A DNA stretch of 64,000 nt from Caballeronia jiangsuensis (GTDB taxonomy: Bacteria > Pseudomonadota > Gammaproteobacteria > Burkholderiales > Burkholderiaceae), in contig JFHF01000028.1 of assembly GCA_000648925.1 (NCBI GenBank), positions 42,232-106,231 on the forward strand, written 5' to 3'. The translations under genes and the position numbers were made by a program. Positions 16,942 to 25,453 of this stretch are shown piece after piece (positions within the stretch are counted from its first letter, which is position 1; each line of letters opens with the position of its first letter). The notes under the pieces are model-generated. The model was given only the letters and a program-made list of their open reading frames with translations. It had not been told where the DNA came from and did not search any database.

Positions 16942-17868
16942 ATGAATCTGATCGACCGCTTCAAAGAGCCCACCACACTCGTGCAGGCAATGCTCGCGCA
17001 AACCATAATTCAAGGAAACCGCGAAGTTGCCACGGCGCTGGCTAATGCTGGACAACTGACAGAGCACTCTGCCGGTGAAATGCTCATCAAAGAGGGCGCT
17101 GCCGATCGAGACATGTACTTCCTATTGATGGGGAAAGTCGGCATATCTGTTAAGGGTAAGTTCCTGTACCCGCGGGAACGCAACCTCACGGTGGGAGAAA
17201 TGTCGACGGTCAACCCTTCCATCCTGAGAAGCGCAACGGTCACAGCACTTGAACCGACCGTATCGTTGAAGGTTTCGCCGGACACACTCGATCAAATCGC
17301 GAACGTGCACCCTACGTTGTATAAACTCATCGCCGCTGAACTGGCAAGTCGCATCCTGCAGCGGAACACTCTTATCCGGTCGCCTAACGAAAGGCCGCGA
17401 GTGTTTTTCATCAGCTCCAAGGAGAGCTTAGCCGTAGCCAAGGCAATTCGGCATGGACTAAGATACACCGAAGCTGATTCAGTTCTCTGGTCGGACGATG
17501 ACATCTTCCCGCCCGGAGCATATCCCCTGGAAACGCTGGAGACAGAGGTGAATCGAGCGGACTTCGGTGTCGCCATTGCCCATCCGGATGACATAGTTCG
17601 GTCAAGGAAGCACCAGACTGCAGCTCCTCGAGACAACGTCATTTTCGAGCTCGGTTTCTTCATGTCGCGGCTGGGTCGCAAACGCACGCTCTTGCTAGTT
17701 CCTGCGATGGATGAGGAATTAAAGATGCCATCGGATTTCAAAGGCATGACGCCTATCATGTACTCGCCGCTCAGCGAAAAACCCGGCGAAGTTGCCACTC
17801 AGGTGCTGGCTGCGCCTATCTACGAGCTTGAAGCGAAGATTAATCAGTTGGGTTGTCGGGAAATGTAA
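16942..17868 (+). CDS. Cyclic-nucleotide-binding TIR effector (PycTIR-like)
   Basis: A 308-aa protein from the ATG at 16942, after AAAAGAGAC; a TTG 21 bp upstream is less likely. Residues about 20-145 form a cyclic-nucleotide-binding domain whose phosphate-binding cassette reads VGEMSTVNPSILRSATV, with the expected Glu86 and Arg96. Residues about 152-305 are a TIR/CAP12-type nucleotide-binding domain: RVFFISSKES, VLWSDDDIF, and APRDNVIFELGFF with the presumed catalytic Glu236. This is the architecture of PycTIR, which on cCMP or cUMP binding depletes NAD+ and kills or arrests the infected cell. It lies 41 bp after the JAB gene. Confidence 0.9.
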   Translation: MNLIDRFKEPTTLVQAMLAQTIIQGNREVATALANAGQLTEHSAGEMLIKEGAADRDMYFLLMGKVGISVKGKFLYPRERNLTVGEMSTVNPSILRSATVTALEPTVSLKVSPDTLDQIANVHPTLYKLIAAELASRILQRNTLIRSPNERPRVFFISSKESLAVAKAIRHGLRYTEADSVLWSDDDIFPPGAYPLETLETEVNRADFGVAIAHPDDIVRSRKHQTAAPRDNVIFELGFFMSRLGRKRTLLLVPAMDEELKMPSDFKGMTPIMYSPLSEKPGEVATQVLAAPIYELEAKINQLGCREM

Positions 17869-18174
17869 TGAATTGGCGTTAGACGGATTGAAGAAACGTC
17901 ACGAGTGAGAGGTGTGGTTGTGTGGGCAATGCATTGTCCTTGGATCGCACCTTTCTTGAGGAGCTGCTTCAAGTCAGCGCCAGCAGTTCTGTCACCGACA
18001 GGGCGCAATCAATAAGGGCTTGTCCCCGGTCATTGCGGCCGCACATAGCATCGTCGTTGGCACCACGCGAATCCACCGGCAACCCCCGGTGACTTAGTTG
18101 GTGAAATGGCAGCCATCTAGTCGAACCATCAACGATCCGCGATGGCAAGCGCAGTTAGAGAATCCTGACTCGAA
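17869..18174. other. Gap between TIR effector and second cyclase
   Basis: It holds one short rightward frame (GTG 17922 to TGA 18090-18092, 56 aa) with a protein-like start (LDRTFLEELLQVSASSS) and then poor composition. It may be the decayed beginning of another gene or chance. A stop at 18166-18168 closes the frame of the second cyclase, so that gene cannot start in this gap. Confidence 0.4.
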
Positions 18175-18798
18175 ATGGAAATTCCACAGCTTTCACATTT
18201 CCCGGCGTTCTCAATGATCGTCGACGTCAACAGCTTCACAGCATTGGTCGCGAAAAATGAACTTGGCGCCGGCGTCGCACAGTTCGTGGGAGACATCTTG
18301 CTGGGTTCGATTGCCGTGGTGGAGAGAGAAGGTGGCAGTGTGATCGGAGTCAATGGCGATGCAATCTTCGCGATTCTGCCTGACGCAGAAAGTACCTTCA
18401 TGGCTTGCGTAGGCATCGCGAAAGATCTCAACGCGACGTGTAGTTACCTAGCGGGCACTGACTACATCACGAGTATTCCGGCACCTCCATCGCTAAAGAT
18501 CGGCGTCGAATATGGGCTCCTGGATAGCGGCACGATTACGACGAAGGCGCTGGGCAATATTCCGTTCTGCATCGGACCAGCCACCAATTACGCAGCGCGG
18601 ATCATTGCCGCTGGAGCAGGCAACCGATGCCACATCGGCCCAGCCGCGTACGCCGCTGGCATGAATGCGTGGTTAGCGGGGCAAACAATTCATGAAGTCG
18701 CCGGCAAGCGAGGCGAACCAGCCTATCCATATTACCAGCTTCACCTCGGCGATATATGGATCGAAGGTCAACGTGACGACGGTGAATATTATTGGTAA
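18175..18798 (+). CDS. Single-domain class III nucleotidyl cyclase
   Basis: A 207-aa cyclase homology domain with all the usual catalytic positions: Asp17 in MIVDVNSFT, Asp62 in VNGDAIFAI, and Asn138 with Arg142 in GPATNYAARI. It could therefore work as a symmetric homodimer. There is no membrane segment or sensor domain, as in soluble PycC proteins. It lies 306 bp after the TIR gene in the same orientation, so the TIR effector may respond to this cyclase, the upstream double-domain cyclase, or both. It is only weakly similar by eye to the upstream cyclase, so it is not a simple duplicate. Confidence 0.85.
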   Translation: MEIPQLSHFPAFSMIVDVNSFTALVAKNELGAGVAQFVGDILLGSIAVVEREGGSVIGVNGDAIFAILPDAESTFMACVGIAKDLNATCSYLAGTDYITSIPAPPSLKIGVEYGLLDSGTITTKALGNIPFCIGPATNYAARIIAAGAGNRCHIGPAAYAAGMNAWLAGQTIHEVAGKRGEPAYPYYQLHLGDIWIEGQRDDGEYYW

Positions 18799-19588
18799 CC
18801 GGTTCATCGAGACGGACAAGATGGAGTCTTCCCCCGATTTTCTCGGATCGCCAGTAGCAACGGCGGTTTCGTGTCCAATCTCGGTCGTCGGTGGAGCGGG
18901 TGCCGGACGACCGCTAGGGCCGATTCGCGGAACAGTCGACGACGCGCTGCCAGCCGACTTCCTTCCGTCGCTCAGAGAGGCAGGTCGCTTGCGCGTTCCA
19001 GGAAGGAGCTAGGGAATGCGGCGACTCAATGAGCGAGAAGGGCGCTTCGCGATTCTTAAAAGCGAGTTGTGGTTAGAAATCGGCGTATCAAAATAATGAG
19101 AGTTATCTGAATAGCTGTGTTTTGAACGCGCCAGCGAACTGAGCCGACGATTGCTTGATGCGCTTTCTGCGCCGACACGGACACCAGCGAGGCATTAAAA
19201 CCATGCCTGATACTACGAATTATCACCATTAAAACTGACACCCGGTGTGCGGCTTGACGGGTCGCAATCCGAGAGCACGGACCGGAGGCAACCAGCAAAG
19301 CCGAGCTCGCGCTCCAAGGCTAAGCCTCTGGGAGGGGCACTCCTTGCAACCAGCGGGGGCCGCAGCCCAGGAACCGAACCGCGAGCGGCAGCCGCGGTTA
19401 CGGGGGAGCGGTGGAGGCGTGGTTGCCGCTCGCCGGACTCGCACTCACCGGCGGACACAAAAGGAACCGAGGCAAATGTCGCCCCAGACGCCGCAATGGA
19501 CGGTGGCCAGTCAGAGCAAAAGCGCATGCACTATTCCGATAAGGGTTTATACTAGGTTCGTCTCCTCCATGTTCACCGATATCGATTC
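18799..19588. other. Gene-poor region with possible structured RNA
   Basis: A 63-aa frame (ATG 18821 to TAG 19010-19012) is present but unrecognised. From about 19240 to 19560 the DNA is very GC-rich with many short complementary runs (for example GGGGGCCGCAGCCC), all frames give low-quality protein, and it leads into a strong terminator at 19589. A TATACT box lies at 19548-19553. A non-coding RNA or the scar of a lost RNA gene is possible. Confidence 0.35.
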
Positions 19589-19619
19589 AGCCCGCTCTTC
19601 CGAGTGGGCTTTTTCTTTT
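19589..19619 (+). terminator. Rho-independent terminator
   Basis: Stem AGCCCGCTC (19589-19597), loop TTCC, stem GAGTGGGCT (19602-19610) with one G-T pair, then TTTTCTTTT. This is a textbook hairpin plus T-run reading rightward. No clear protein gene ends just before it. Confidence 0.85.
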
Positions 19620-19796
19620 CCAATGAGACCGCGTCCCAGCGAACGATCCCGTTGCCGGTTGTAGATGCCTCGCTCCATTCAAGAAGGCGCGCGTCGCAAC
19701 CGTCTTCGAGACACGTCTACACGGTCGCCTCTACAAACATGCATCTCCCCCCGCCGACGACGAGAAACACCCCGGAGAATCCAGAGGATTTTTAGC

Positions 19797-20502
19797 GAAG
19801 CGGGGACGGCGCAGTGCGCGGGTCGTAGGGCAGACGCTTCCATCAGAACGGCGGCTCACCGAAAAGCTCGGCGTGTCGCGCACCGCGCTGCGTGAAGGGC
19901 TAAAGATTTTGCGAGCGCGTGGTCTGATCGAGACGGCGCAGGGCAAGGGCTCGTTCGTCGCGAATCTCACCGCCGAGCCAGCCCAAACGCCGATGATGCA
20001 TCTGCTCACCACGCAGCCGCGCACGCTCTACGACCTGCTGGAAGTGCGAGAAATGCTCGAAGCGGAATCCGCGCGGGCTCGCCGCGCTGCGCGCCAGCCC
20101 GCGGATCGCATCTTGCTTACGCGGCGTTATGAGGACATGATCGAGGCTGGCACGCGTGAAACCGATGCCTCGACGCCACGCGCGGCTCGACCACGCCTTT
20201 CATTTGGCTATTTGCGAGGCATCGCACAACCCGATGCTCGTCACACGCTCGGCATGTTGAACGAACTGATGCTGAGCGCGGTGTTCGCATCGGTGAACAA
20301 TCTCTATCACCGTGAGCCGCAAAAGCGCGAGATTGACCGGCAGCACGCACGGTTATACAACGCAGTCACCGGAGGTTTGGCGGAGCAGGCGCGGCGCGCG
20401 GCGAGCCAGCATGTAAAAAGAGCGTGCGCGAGAGCCTGAGCGAGATAGAACAGGAGGAGCAGACTCGTGCGCGCCACGCTGCGGCTCGAAGGCTGGAACT
20501 GA
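19797..20502 (+). pseudogene. GntR/FadR-family regulator, frameshifted
   Basis: The DNA-binding half is well preserved (TLPSERRLTEKLGVSRTALR followed by EGLKILRARGLIE), then the FCD ligand domain starts (LYDLLEVREMLEAESARARR). Around 20160-20250 the expected FCD sequence (LDHAFHLAICEASHNPMLV) is in another frame, after which VFASVNNLYHREPQKREIDR returns in the first frame. Near 20412 the end (VRESLSEIEQEEQ ... TLRLEGWN) is again shifted. No good start codon precedes the helix-turn-helix. Several independent frameshifts mark it as a pseudogene. Confidence 0.85.
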
Positions 20503-20637
20503 GCGGCGCTTCTTCCAGGCGCTTTGTGCTCAATCAGTAGGCGTATAGCACCTCATTCGGCGGGAGTTCGCGCGCTCCCACGCTAAATTCGCATCGACCG
20601 CTGCGTCGAGACCAAGCCACCCTGCACCTGCGCTCGC

Positions 20638-20910
20638 TCATTGCCGGGTTGACACCTGATCCCAGGTGATGCGGTTTTCCTCGTCGACGAACTCGCGGTC
20701 CGGCTTCCAGCCCGCCTTCAATCCTTTAATTCCGCCTCGTCCAACTGCGCGAACGCTGCGATGATCGCCAGGTCTCCCAGTTGCGCCCGGCGCGCAGCCG
20801 ATCCGTTCCGCGAAATCAACCCGCTGTGCCGCTCGCCCTTAATCCCATAAGTGGTCAGGTGCTCACCGTTGTTCAAGTTTCAGATGTCGATCCGCTCGTT
20901 CTCGACGGGT
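20638..20910 (-). pseudogene. panD: Broken aspartate 1-decarboxylase (panD remnant)
   Basis: Read leftward from about 20910: PVENERIDI, a TGA where the family has Trp, then NLNNGEHLTTYGIKGER, ISRNGSAARRAQLGDLAIIA and AFAQLDEAELK. A frameshift then leads to AGWKPDREFVDEENRIT and a stop at 20638-20640. The N-terminal part with the Gly-Ser self-cleavage site is missing. It lies directly downstream of panC, the normal panC-panD order, so it is the ancestral panD. An intact copy sits at 29475. Confidence 0.9.
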
Positions 20911-20931
20911 TCGCAGCAAAACTTCGTTTTC

Positions 20932-21765
20932 TCAGATTTCGAGGTTATCGATGAGGCGGGTCGTGCCGAGCTTGGCCGCGGCGAGAACGACGAGCGGCGC
21001 GTCGGTATCGGCGGGGTGGGGCGGGAGCAGGTCTACGCGCTTGCGCACGGCGATGTAATCGGGATGCCAGCCGCGCTCGGCAAGCGCATCCATCGCCTGC
21101 TTCTCGACCGACGCAAAATCGCGGTTGCCGGCGAGCACCGCGTCGCGCACGCGACTAAGCGTCGCGGCGAGAACCGGCGCCTCGGCGCGTTCGGCGGCGG
21201 CAAGAAAGCGGTTGCGCGAGCTGAGCGCGAGGCCGTCGGTGTCGCGCACGGTCTCGGCGGCGATAACCTCGGTCGGCAGCGCGAACTGGCGACACATCTG
21301 CCGCACGATCATCAGTTGCTGGTAATCCTTCTTGCCGAACACGACGACGCGCGGCTGCACGCACGACATCAGCTTCATCACGACCGTACACACGCCCTGG
21401 AAGAACCCCGGCCGGAACTCCCCTTCGAGGATGTCGCCGAGATCATGCGGCGGATGCACGCGATACTGCTGCGGCTGAGGATACAGATCCTGCTCCGTCG
21501 GCGCAAAGAGCACGTAAACGTTTTCGTTGTGCAGCTTTTCGATGTCGTCCTGCAACGTGCGCGGATATTTATCGAAATCTTCGTTCGGGCCGAACTGCAG
21601 CCGGTTCACGAAAATGCTCGCGACGACCGGGTCGCCGTGCTGGCGCGCGAGCCGCATCAGCGAGAGATGGCCTTGGTGGAGGTTGCCCATCGTCGGCACG
21701 AAGGCGGTGCGGTTTTGTCCGCGCAACTGGTCGCGCAGTTCATGGAGTGAACGGACTATCTTCAT
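20932..21765 (-). CDS. panC: Pantothenate synthetase
   Basis: A 277-aa enzyme joining pantoate and beta-alanine with ATP. The HIGH-type motif is PTMGNLHQGH and the KMSKS-like loop is LALSSRN. FVNRLQFGPNEDF (family FVNPxQF, with Arg for Pro) and VFGKKDYQQL are typical of PanC. Length matches the family, and the reading frame is intact. The partner panD just downstream is broken, so beta-alanine must come from the panD at 29475 or from another locus. The family usually has Pro at the position of Arg in FVNR, a small oddity. Confidence 0.93.
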   Translation of the reverse strand: MKIVRSLHELRDQLRGQNRTAFVPTMGNLHQGHLSLMRLARQHGDPVVASIFVNRLQFGPNEDFDKYPRTLQDDIEKLHNENVYVLFAPTEQDLYPQPQQYRVHPPHDLGDILEGEFRPGFFQGVCTVVMKLMSCVQPRVVVFGKKDYQQLMIVRQMCRQFALPTEVIAAETVRDTDGLALSSRNRFLAAAERAEAPVLAATLSRVRDAVLAGNRDFASVEKQAMDALAERGWHPDYIAVRKRVDLLPPHPADTDAPLVVLAAAKLGTTRLIDNLEI

Positions 21766-22169
21766 CGTTCGCTAGACCAGCTTTACGTTCGTGAGTTGCG
21801 GTCCCATCTTGATGGGTGTTTGGATTGGCCTTGCGCATAACGTCATCGCTTTTAGTCCTTTTTCGAGAGGCGAGGGGTTTGAGGATGGTCAACCGGTCAC
21901 TATCGGTGCCCGGAACTCGTGTCCATCCTTCCATCGGCGGGCGCGCTGCGATCGCGACGTCATGCATTCTCGGCGAGAGATGGAGCGGCGGTCGCCGGGT
22001 ACGTTGAAGGACTGCTGACAAAGATGCTTGAACCAATTTAGTCCTTCTGCGGACGCTGCCCGACTTATCAATAAGAGACCCGCTCGTGTGCGCTAACTCC
22101 TGCTCATATTGAGCCACCGCAATCGGCCATTGTCAGCGTCGCGTGTCTGATGCGCCTGATCCACCTGTA
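21766..22169. other. Intergenic, nothing recognised
   Basis: About 400 bp between the panC start and the end of the dehydrogenase gene. Short frames on both strands have no recognisable family. It presumably holds the panC promoter on its left side. Confidence 0.4.
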
Positions 22170-23060
22170 CTACTCCGGATCGGACGGCATTGGAGCTAGC
22201 AAGTCGACAAGCCTAAGAATAGGGCAATGAGCACCGCCTTGTAAGACGGCGTATTCATAGGTTATCCTGATTGCACTTGCAATGGCGTCTGCAGCTGCCG
22301 CGTCTTTTGCCATGGTTGTGTAGTAGGACAAATCCTTTAACGCATTCGACATATAGAACGGTAGGCCTGCAGTGTCACCGGTCGTCAAGAATGGCGTGAG
22401 CCGATCGAGAGCCACACCGCCGCCGCCCCCCTTTCCCAATACCTCGGCGAGCGTAGCAAGGTCGACGCCGGCCTTCCTCGCGCAGGCGACAGCCTCAGAC
22501 AACAGGGCGATCGTGCCGAGTGAAACGTAATTATGCAGAAGTTTCATGCTATGACCGGCACCGACGCTTCCTACTCGCGTGATATTTTCAGCGAAGCATG
22601 CGAGAACAGGCTTTATCGCGGCGAACAATTCGGGAGTAGCGCCTACTAAAAGGTTCAGTCGCCCCTCGTGAGCCTCCTTGGCACCGCGCGTCATCGGTGC
22701 GTCAATAAGGTGCCCGCCTGCAGCCGCCACTATCCGTGCCATTCTCATCGTAGAGTCTGGCACAGCTGTTGAACAGTCGATAACGATTGCGTTGAGTCTT
22801 AGGCCGGACAGAATTCCTTGCTCAGCGGTGAGGACCGCCTCCACTTCCGGGGAGCCGGTCACGCACAGGATAACAACGTCGGACTCGCGTGCGAGTTCGC
22901 AACCGGTTTTCACCGTTCGCACTCCCATGTCCATCAGTTCATCTAGCGGCTGGTTGCCTGGATGCTCGACTACCGTCAGTTCGTAACCATGTTTCAAAAC
23001 GTTGCGCGCAATACCGTGTCCCATAAGGCCCACGCCTACCAAGCCGATTCGCTGTTTCAT
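22170..23060 (-). CDS. 3-hydroxyisobutyrate dehydrogenase-family oxidoreductase
   Basis: A 296-aa NAD(P)-dependent beta-hydroxyacid dehydrogenase. The nucleotide fold is at the N-terminus (GLVGVGLMGHGIARNV). The substrate signature is DAPMTRGAKEA, where most relatives have DAPVSGG, and the catalytic Lys is in GAGHSMKLLHNY. The start at 23060 (MKQRIG) puts the Rossmann strand at the very N-terminus as usual; the frame is open 39 bp further up. An MFS pseudogene lies upstream on the same strand and a LysR gene is divergent, suggesting a former hydroxy-acid uptake and oxidation operon. The exact substrate is unknown. Confidence 0.87.
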   Translation of the reverse strand: MKQRIGLVGVGLMGHGIARNVLKHGYELTVVEHPGNQPLDELMDMGVRTVKTGCELARESDVVILCVTGSPEVEAVLTAEQGILSGLRLNAIVIDCSTAVPDSTMRMARIVAAAGGHLIDAPMTRGAKEAHEGRLNLLVGATPELFAAIKPVLACFAENITRVGSVGAGHSMKLLHNYVSLGTIALLSEAVACARKAGVDLATLAEVLGKGGGGGVALDRLTPFLTTGDTAGLPFYMSNALKDLSYYTTMAKDAAAADAIASAIRITYEYAVLQGGAHCPILRLVDLLAPMPSDPE

Positions 23061-23221
23061 GCATTTGCCTTCAAAGATGGTGCCGACAGTTCCGGCCACG
23101 AAATAGAATTCATCTTCAGTGGTCGATCAAGGGAGTCGGCACAGCACCGTCTTAACTAGGCCGGGGACCCGCAACCGACCATCACGAAAAGCGGCATGCC
23201 GAGGCTACCGGAGACCCGTTG

Positions 23222-23770
23222 CTAGTAGCCTACCGCATAAGGACCAAAGAAGCCGCCAAGATTACCCAATGAACGTACCACTGCTATACCAAACCGCTGC
23301 AGCCCCCCGTTGCCAACGACGGATGTAGGCAGACAGCAGAACAGTTGAGGAAATGAGGAGACGGGCGTTCGCGATACATAGCGCGAACATACCGAGCCAG
23401 AGCTGAACGTGCCACACATCGGAAAGGCTTAGGCCGATCGCACCGATGAAGAGTAGCGCAGCGACGTGCAATCGTCCGTTCCACGCCGGTCGGCGCTATG
23501 GCTAAACATTGCTCAAACCACCGCGGCAGCGTTTGGATAAAGCAGCCAACAAACCAATGAGGAAGTAACATCTTGGTGCCCATCTGGTTGATCATCGTCG
23601 GCGTCCAGAACGGATAGCCGCATATCGCGAAGACCTCCAAAAGGTAGATGAGGCGAATGCCCAACCAACGGGCTCGCAAAAAGGGCTTTGTGATTTGCTG
23701 CCGCAAAGGTCGCACGATCCTCTGCAAGCACTCGTGCAAGAACGGGGTTCTCTAAATCGCGCACCACGGA
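23222..23770 (-). pseudogene. MFS transporter remnant (tartrate/ACS type)
   Basis: Leftward, pieces of an anion:cation symporter-type MFS appear in alternating frames: WLGIRLIYLLEVFAICGYPF and WTPTMINQMG, then HVAALLFIGAIGLSLSDVWH and LWLGMFALCIANA, then SLGNLGGFFGPYAVGY. The N-terminal half is gone. It would have been the permease for the neighbouring hydroxyacid dehydrogenase. Confidence 0.75.
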
Positions 23771-24218
23771 TAAGGTCGTCCTCTAGTCCTTTGCAAATCG
23801 TCCTCGCTGATCATGTCATGCGCGGGCGCGTCGGCGTAGATGCTCGCGGGCGAATTCCTATCTGTTCCGGTCCGTACAGGGGTGCAACTCCGCTTGCACC
23901 TGTGGTTTCGCTCGTGAACCGTACTCGACGGTGTTGGTTAGTCAGAATCTACCGGTGATGCCGCGCTGCCGATATACGAAATCCCTCAACCGGCACTTCG
24001 AATTTCTCGAATGCCGCCGGTGAACCGACACGACATCGCTGCAGCGCACAAGTCTTCAAGGTGTCGCCTAGGCTGGTGGTTACGAACTCTGTCCGCCTTG
24101 CAAGCCATGTGGAGGTCGCAATGCAGCATTCGCTCTCTCTTCGTTAGTCCAAAACTGGCAACACAGTAACTGAAGCTCAGGAGTGACATACTTGCGACAT
24201 CCTCAAAGGAGCCGTAGC
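23771..24218. other. Divergent control region upstream of LysR gene
   Basis: About 450 bp between the MFS remnant and the LysR start. No gene was recognised. AAAGGAG at 24205-24211 is a strong Shine-Dalgarno for the TTG start of the LysR gene. Confidence 0.5.
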
Positions 24219-25139
24219 TTGTTCGATCTCACTTCACTCGCCCTATTCGTCCGCGCTTCGGAGTTGGGTAGCCTATCTCGCGCTGCGCAGCAGTCTCACA
24301 TGTCCCTATCTACCGCGAGTCGCCGCATCGCGCTACTTGAGCATCACTTCCGAGTGGCACTTCTCACCCGGACAGTTTCGGGCGTAGAGCTTACGCCGGC
24401 GGGTGAAGTATTGGCACGTCATGCAACGGACCTCATGCTGTGTATTGACTCCATCTACGGGGAGCTTTCGGACTATACAAAGGGCTCCATTGGTACCGTG
24501 CGAGTGTATGCAAACATATCTGCGATCAGCCAGGACCTTCCTGACCAGTTGCGCGCGTTCTCGCAACGATATCGTGAGATAAAGCTGCAGATTAACGAGC
24601 TCCGGAGCTCTGAGATTCTCCAGGCGTTACGAGAAGGTAGGGCGGATATCGGTGTAGTCACCACCCAGACTGCCACGGAAGGTATCCGGCTCGCCCCATA
24701 TTGCACTGACAGAGTTAGCGTAGTGCTCCCAAACGATCACCCTCTGAAGGAAGACTCAATCGATTTCGCTGCGTTGCTAGAGCACGATTTGGTCGCGTTG
24801 GACGATCGTTCAGAGCTCACCCGCTCGCTCGTAAAGGAAGCAGCGTTGTTGGGAAAGTCGATCCGGTTTCGCGTGCAGGTACAAAGCTTTGAGGCAATGT
24901 GCCGCCTGATAGCCGCAGGACAGGGAGTCGGAATTCTGCCAGAACGCGCTGTGGCGTTGTTCAGGGAACCTATGGGGTTGCGCTTTATACGGCTCACCAA
25001 TCCTTGGGCAGACCGCGTTATGTCGATCTGCATTCGCACCGGTCCCGTGCCCCTTCCGGTCCGCAGGCTTTTCGAGTTTCTGACCTCTTTTGCACCGTCC
25101 TCTCTTGCCGAAAATACAAGCGATCGATCGAGCGACTGA
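24219..25139 (+). CDS. LysR-family transcriptional regulator
   Basis: An about 306-aa LysR regulator. The helix-turn-helix is in the first 60 residues (FVRASELGSLSRAAQQSHMS ... TASRRIALLEHHF), and the effector-binding domain follows with the final AGQGVGILPERAV motif. The TTG at 24219 is chosen because AAAGGAG lies 7 nt upstream and it aligns with normal LysR N-termini; a GTG at 24183 would add 12 residues. It is divergent from the hydroxyacid dehydrogenase side and about 300 bp upstream of the dehydrogenase operon at 25454, so it could control either. Confidence 0.9.
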   Translation: MFDLTSLALFVRASELGSLSRAAQQSHMSLSTASRRIALLEHHFRVALLTRTVSGVELTPAGEVLARHATDLMLCIDSIYGELSDYTKGSIGTVRVYANISAISQDLPDQLRAFSQRYREIKLQINELRSSEILQALREGRADIGVVTTQTATEGIRLAPYCTDRVSVVLPNDHPLKEDSIDFAALLEHDLVALDDRSELTRSLVKEAALLGKSIRFRVQVQSFEAMCRLIAAGQGVGILPERAVALFREPMGLRFIRLTNPWADRVMSICIRTGPVPLPVRRLFEFLTSFAPSSLAENTSDRSSD

Positions 25140-25453
25140 TTCAACCGCAGAGCTTCGGCCGCAGGTCGACATGTTGCGAATCTTCGAAGGTCCCCTTCAC
25201 TGATCCGCACTTCCTCGCCTTGTACGCGACGGGGTAGATTCGACGGACGCGATTGATCGCCGGAGCGTTAACCGATCGACCTGGGCGGAAGGGGACACGC
25301 GATCGCTCGCATGAGGAAAATCAAGTGCAGCGCTGCGCCCCGTTGTTCGCGTGACGACAGATAGATTGTCCGGCGGATTTCGTCGATGCGCGCCCTGCTC
25401 TCAGCACGATTCCACTCAAGTCGTGCTACCTATTAATGGAGACGCCCCTAAAC

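Noticed and set aside
13007..18798. Labelling the locus as ordinary type II CBASS
   Set aside because: The E2-E1 and JAB genes fit, but no CD-NTase (Gly-Ser plus Asp-x-Asp polymerase-beta fold) is present; both nucleotide-making proteins are class III cyclases and the effector binds cyclic mononucleotides.
20851..21750. 299-aa open frame on the plus strand
   Set aside because: It is the antisense shadow of panC, a strongly recognised gene.
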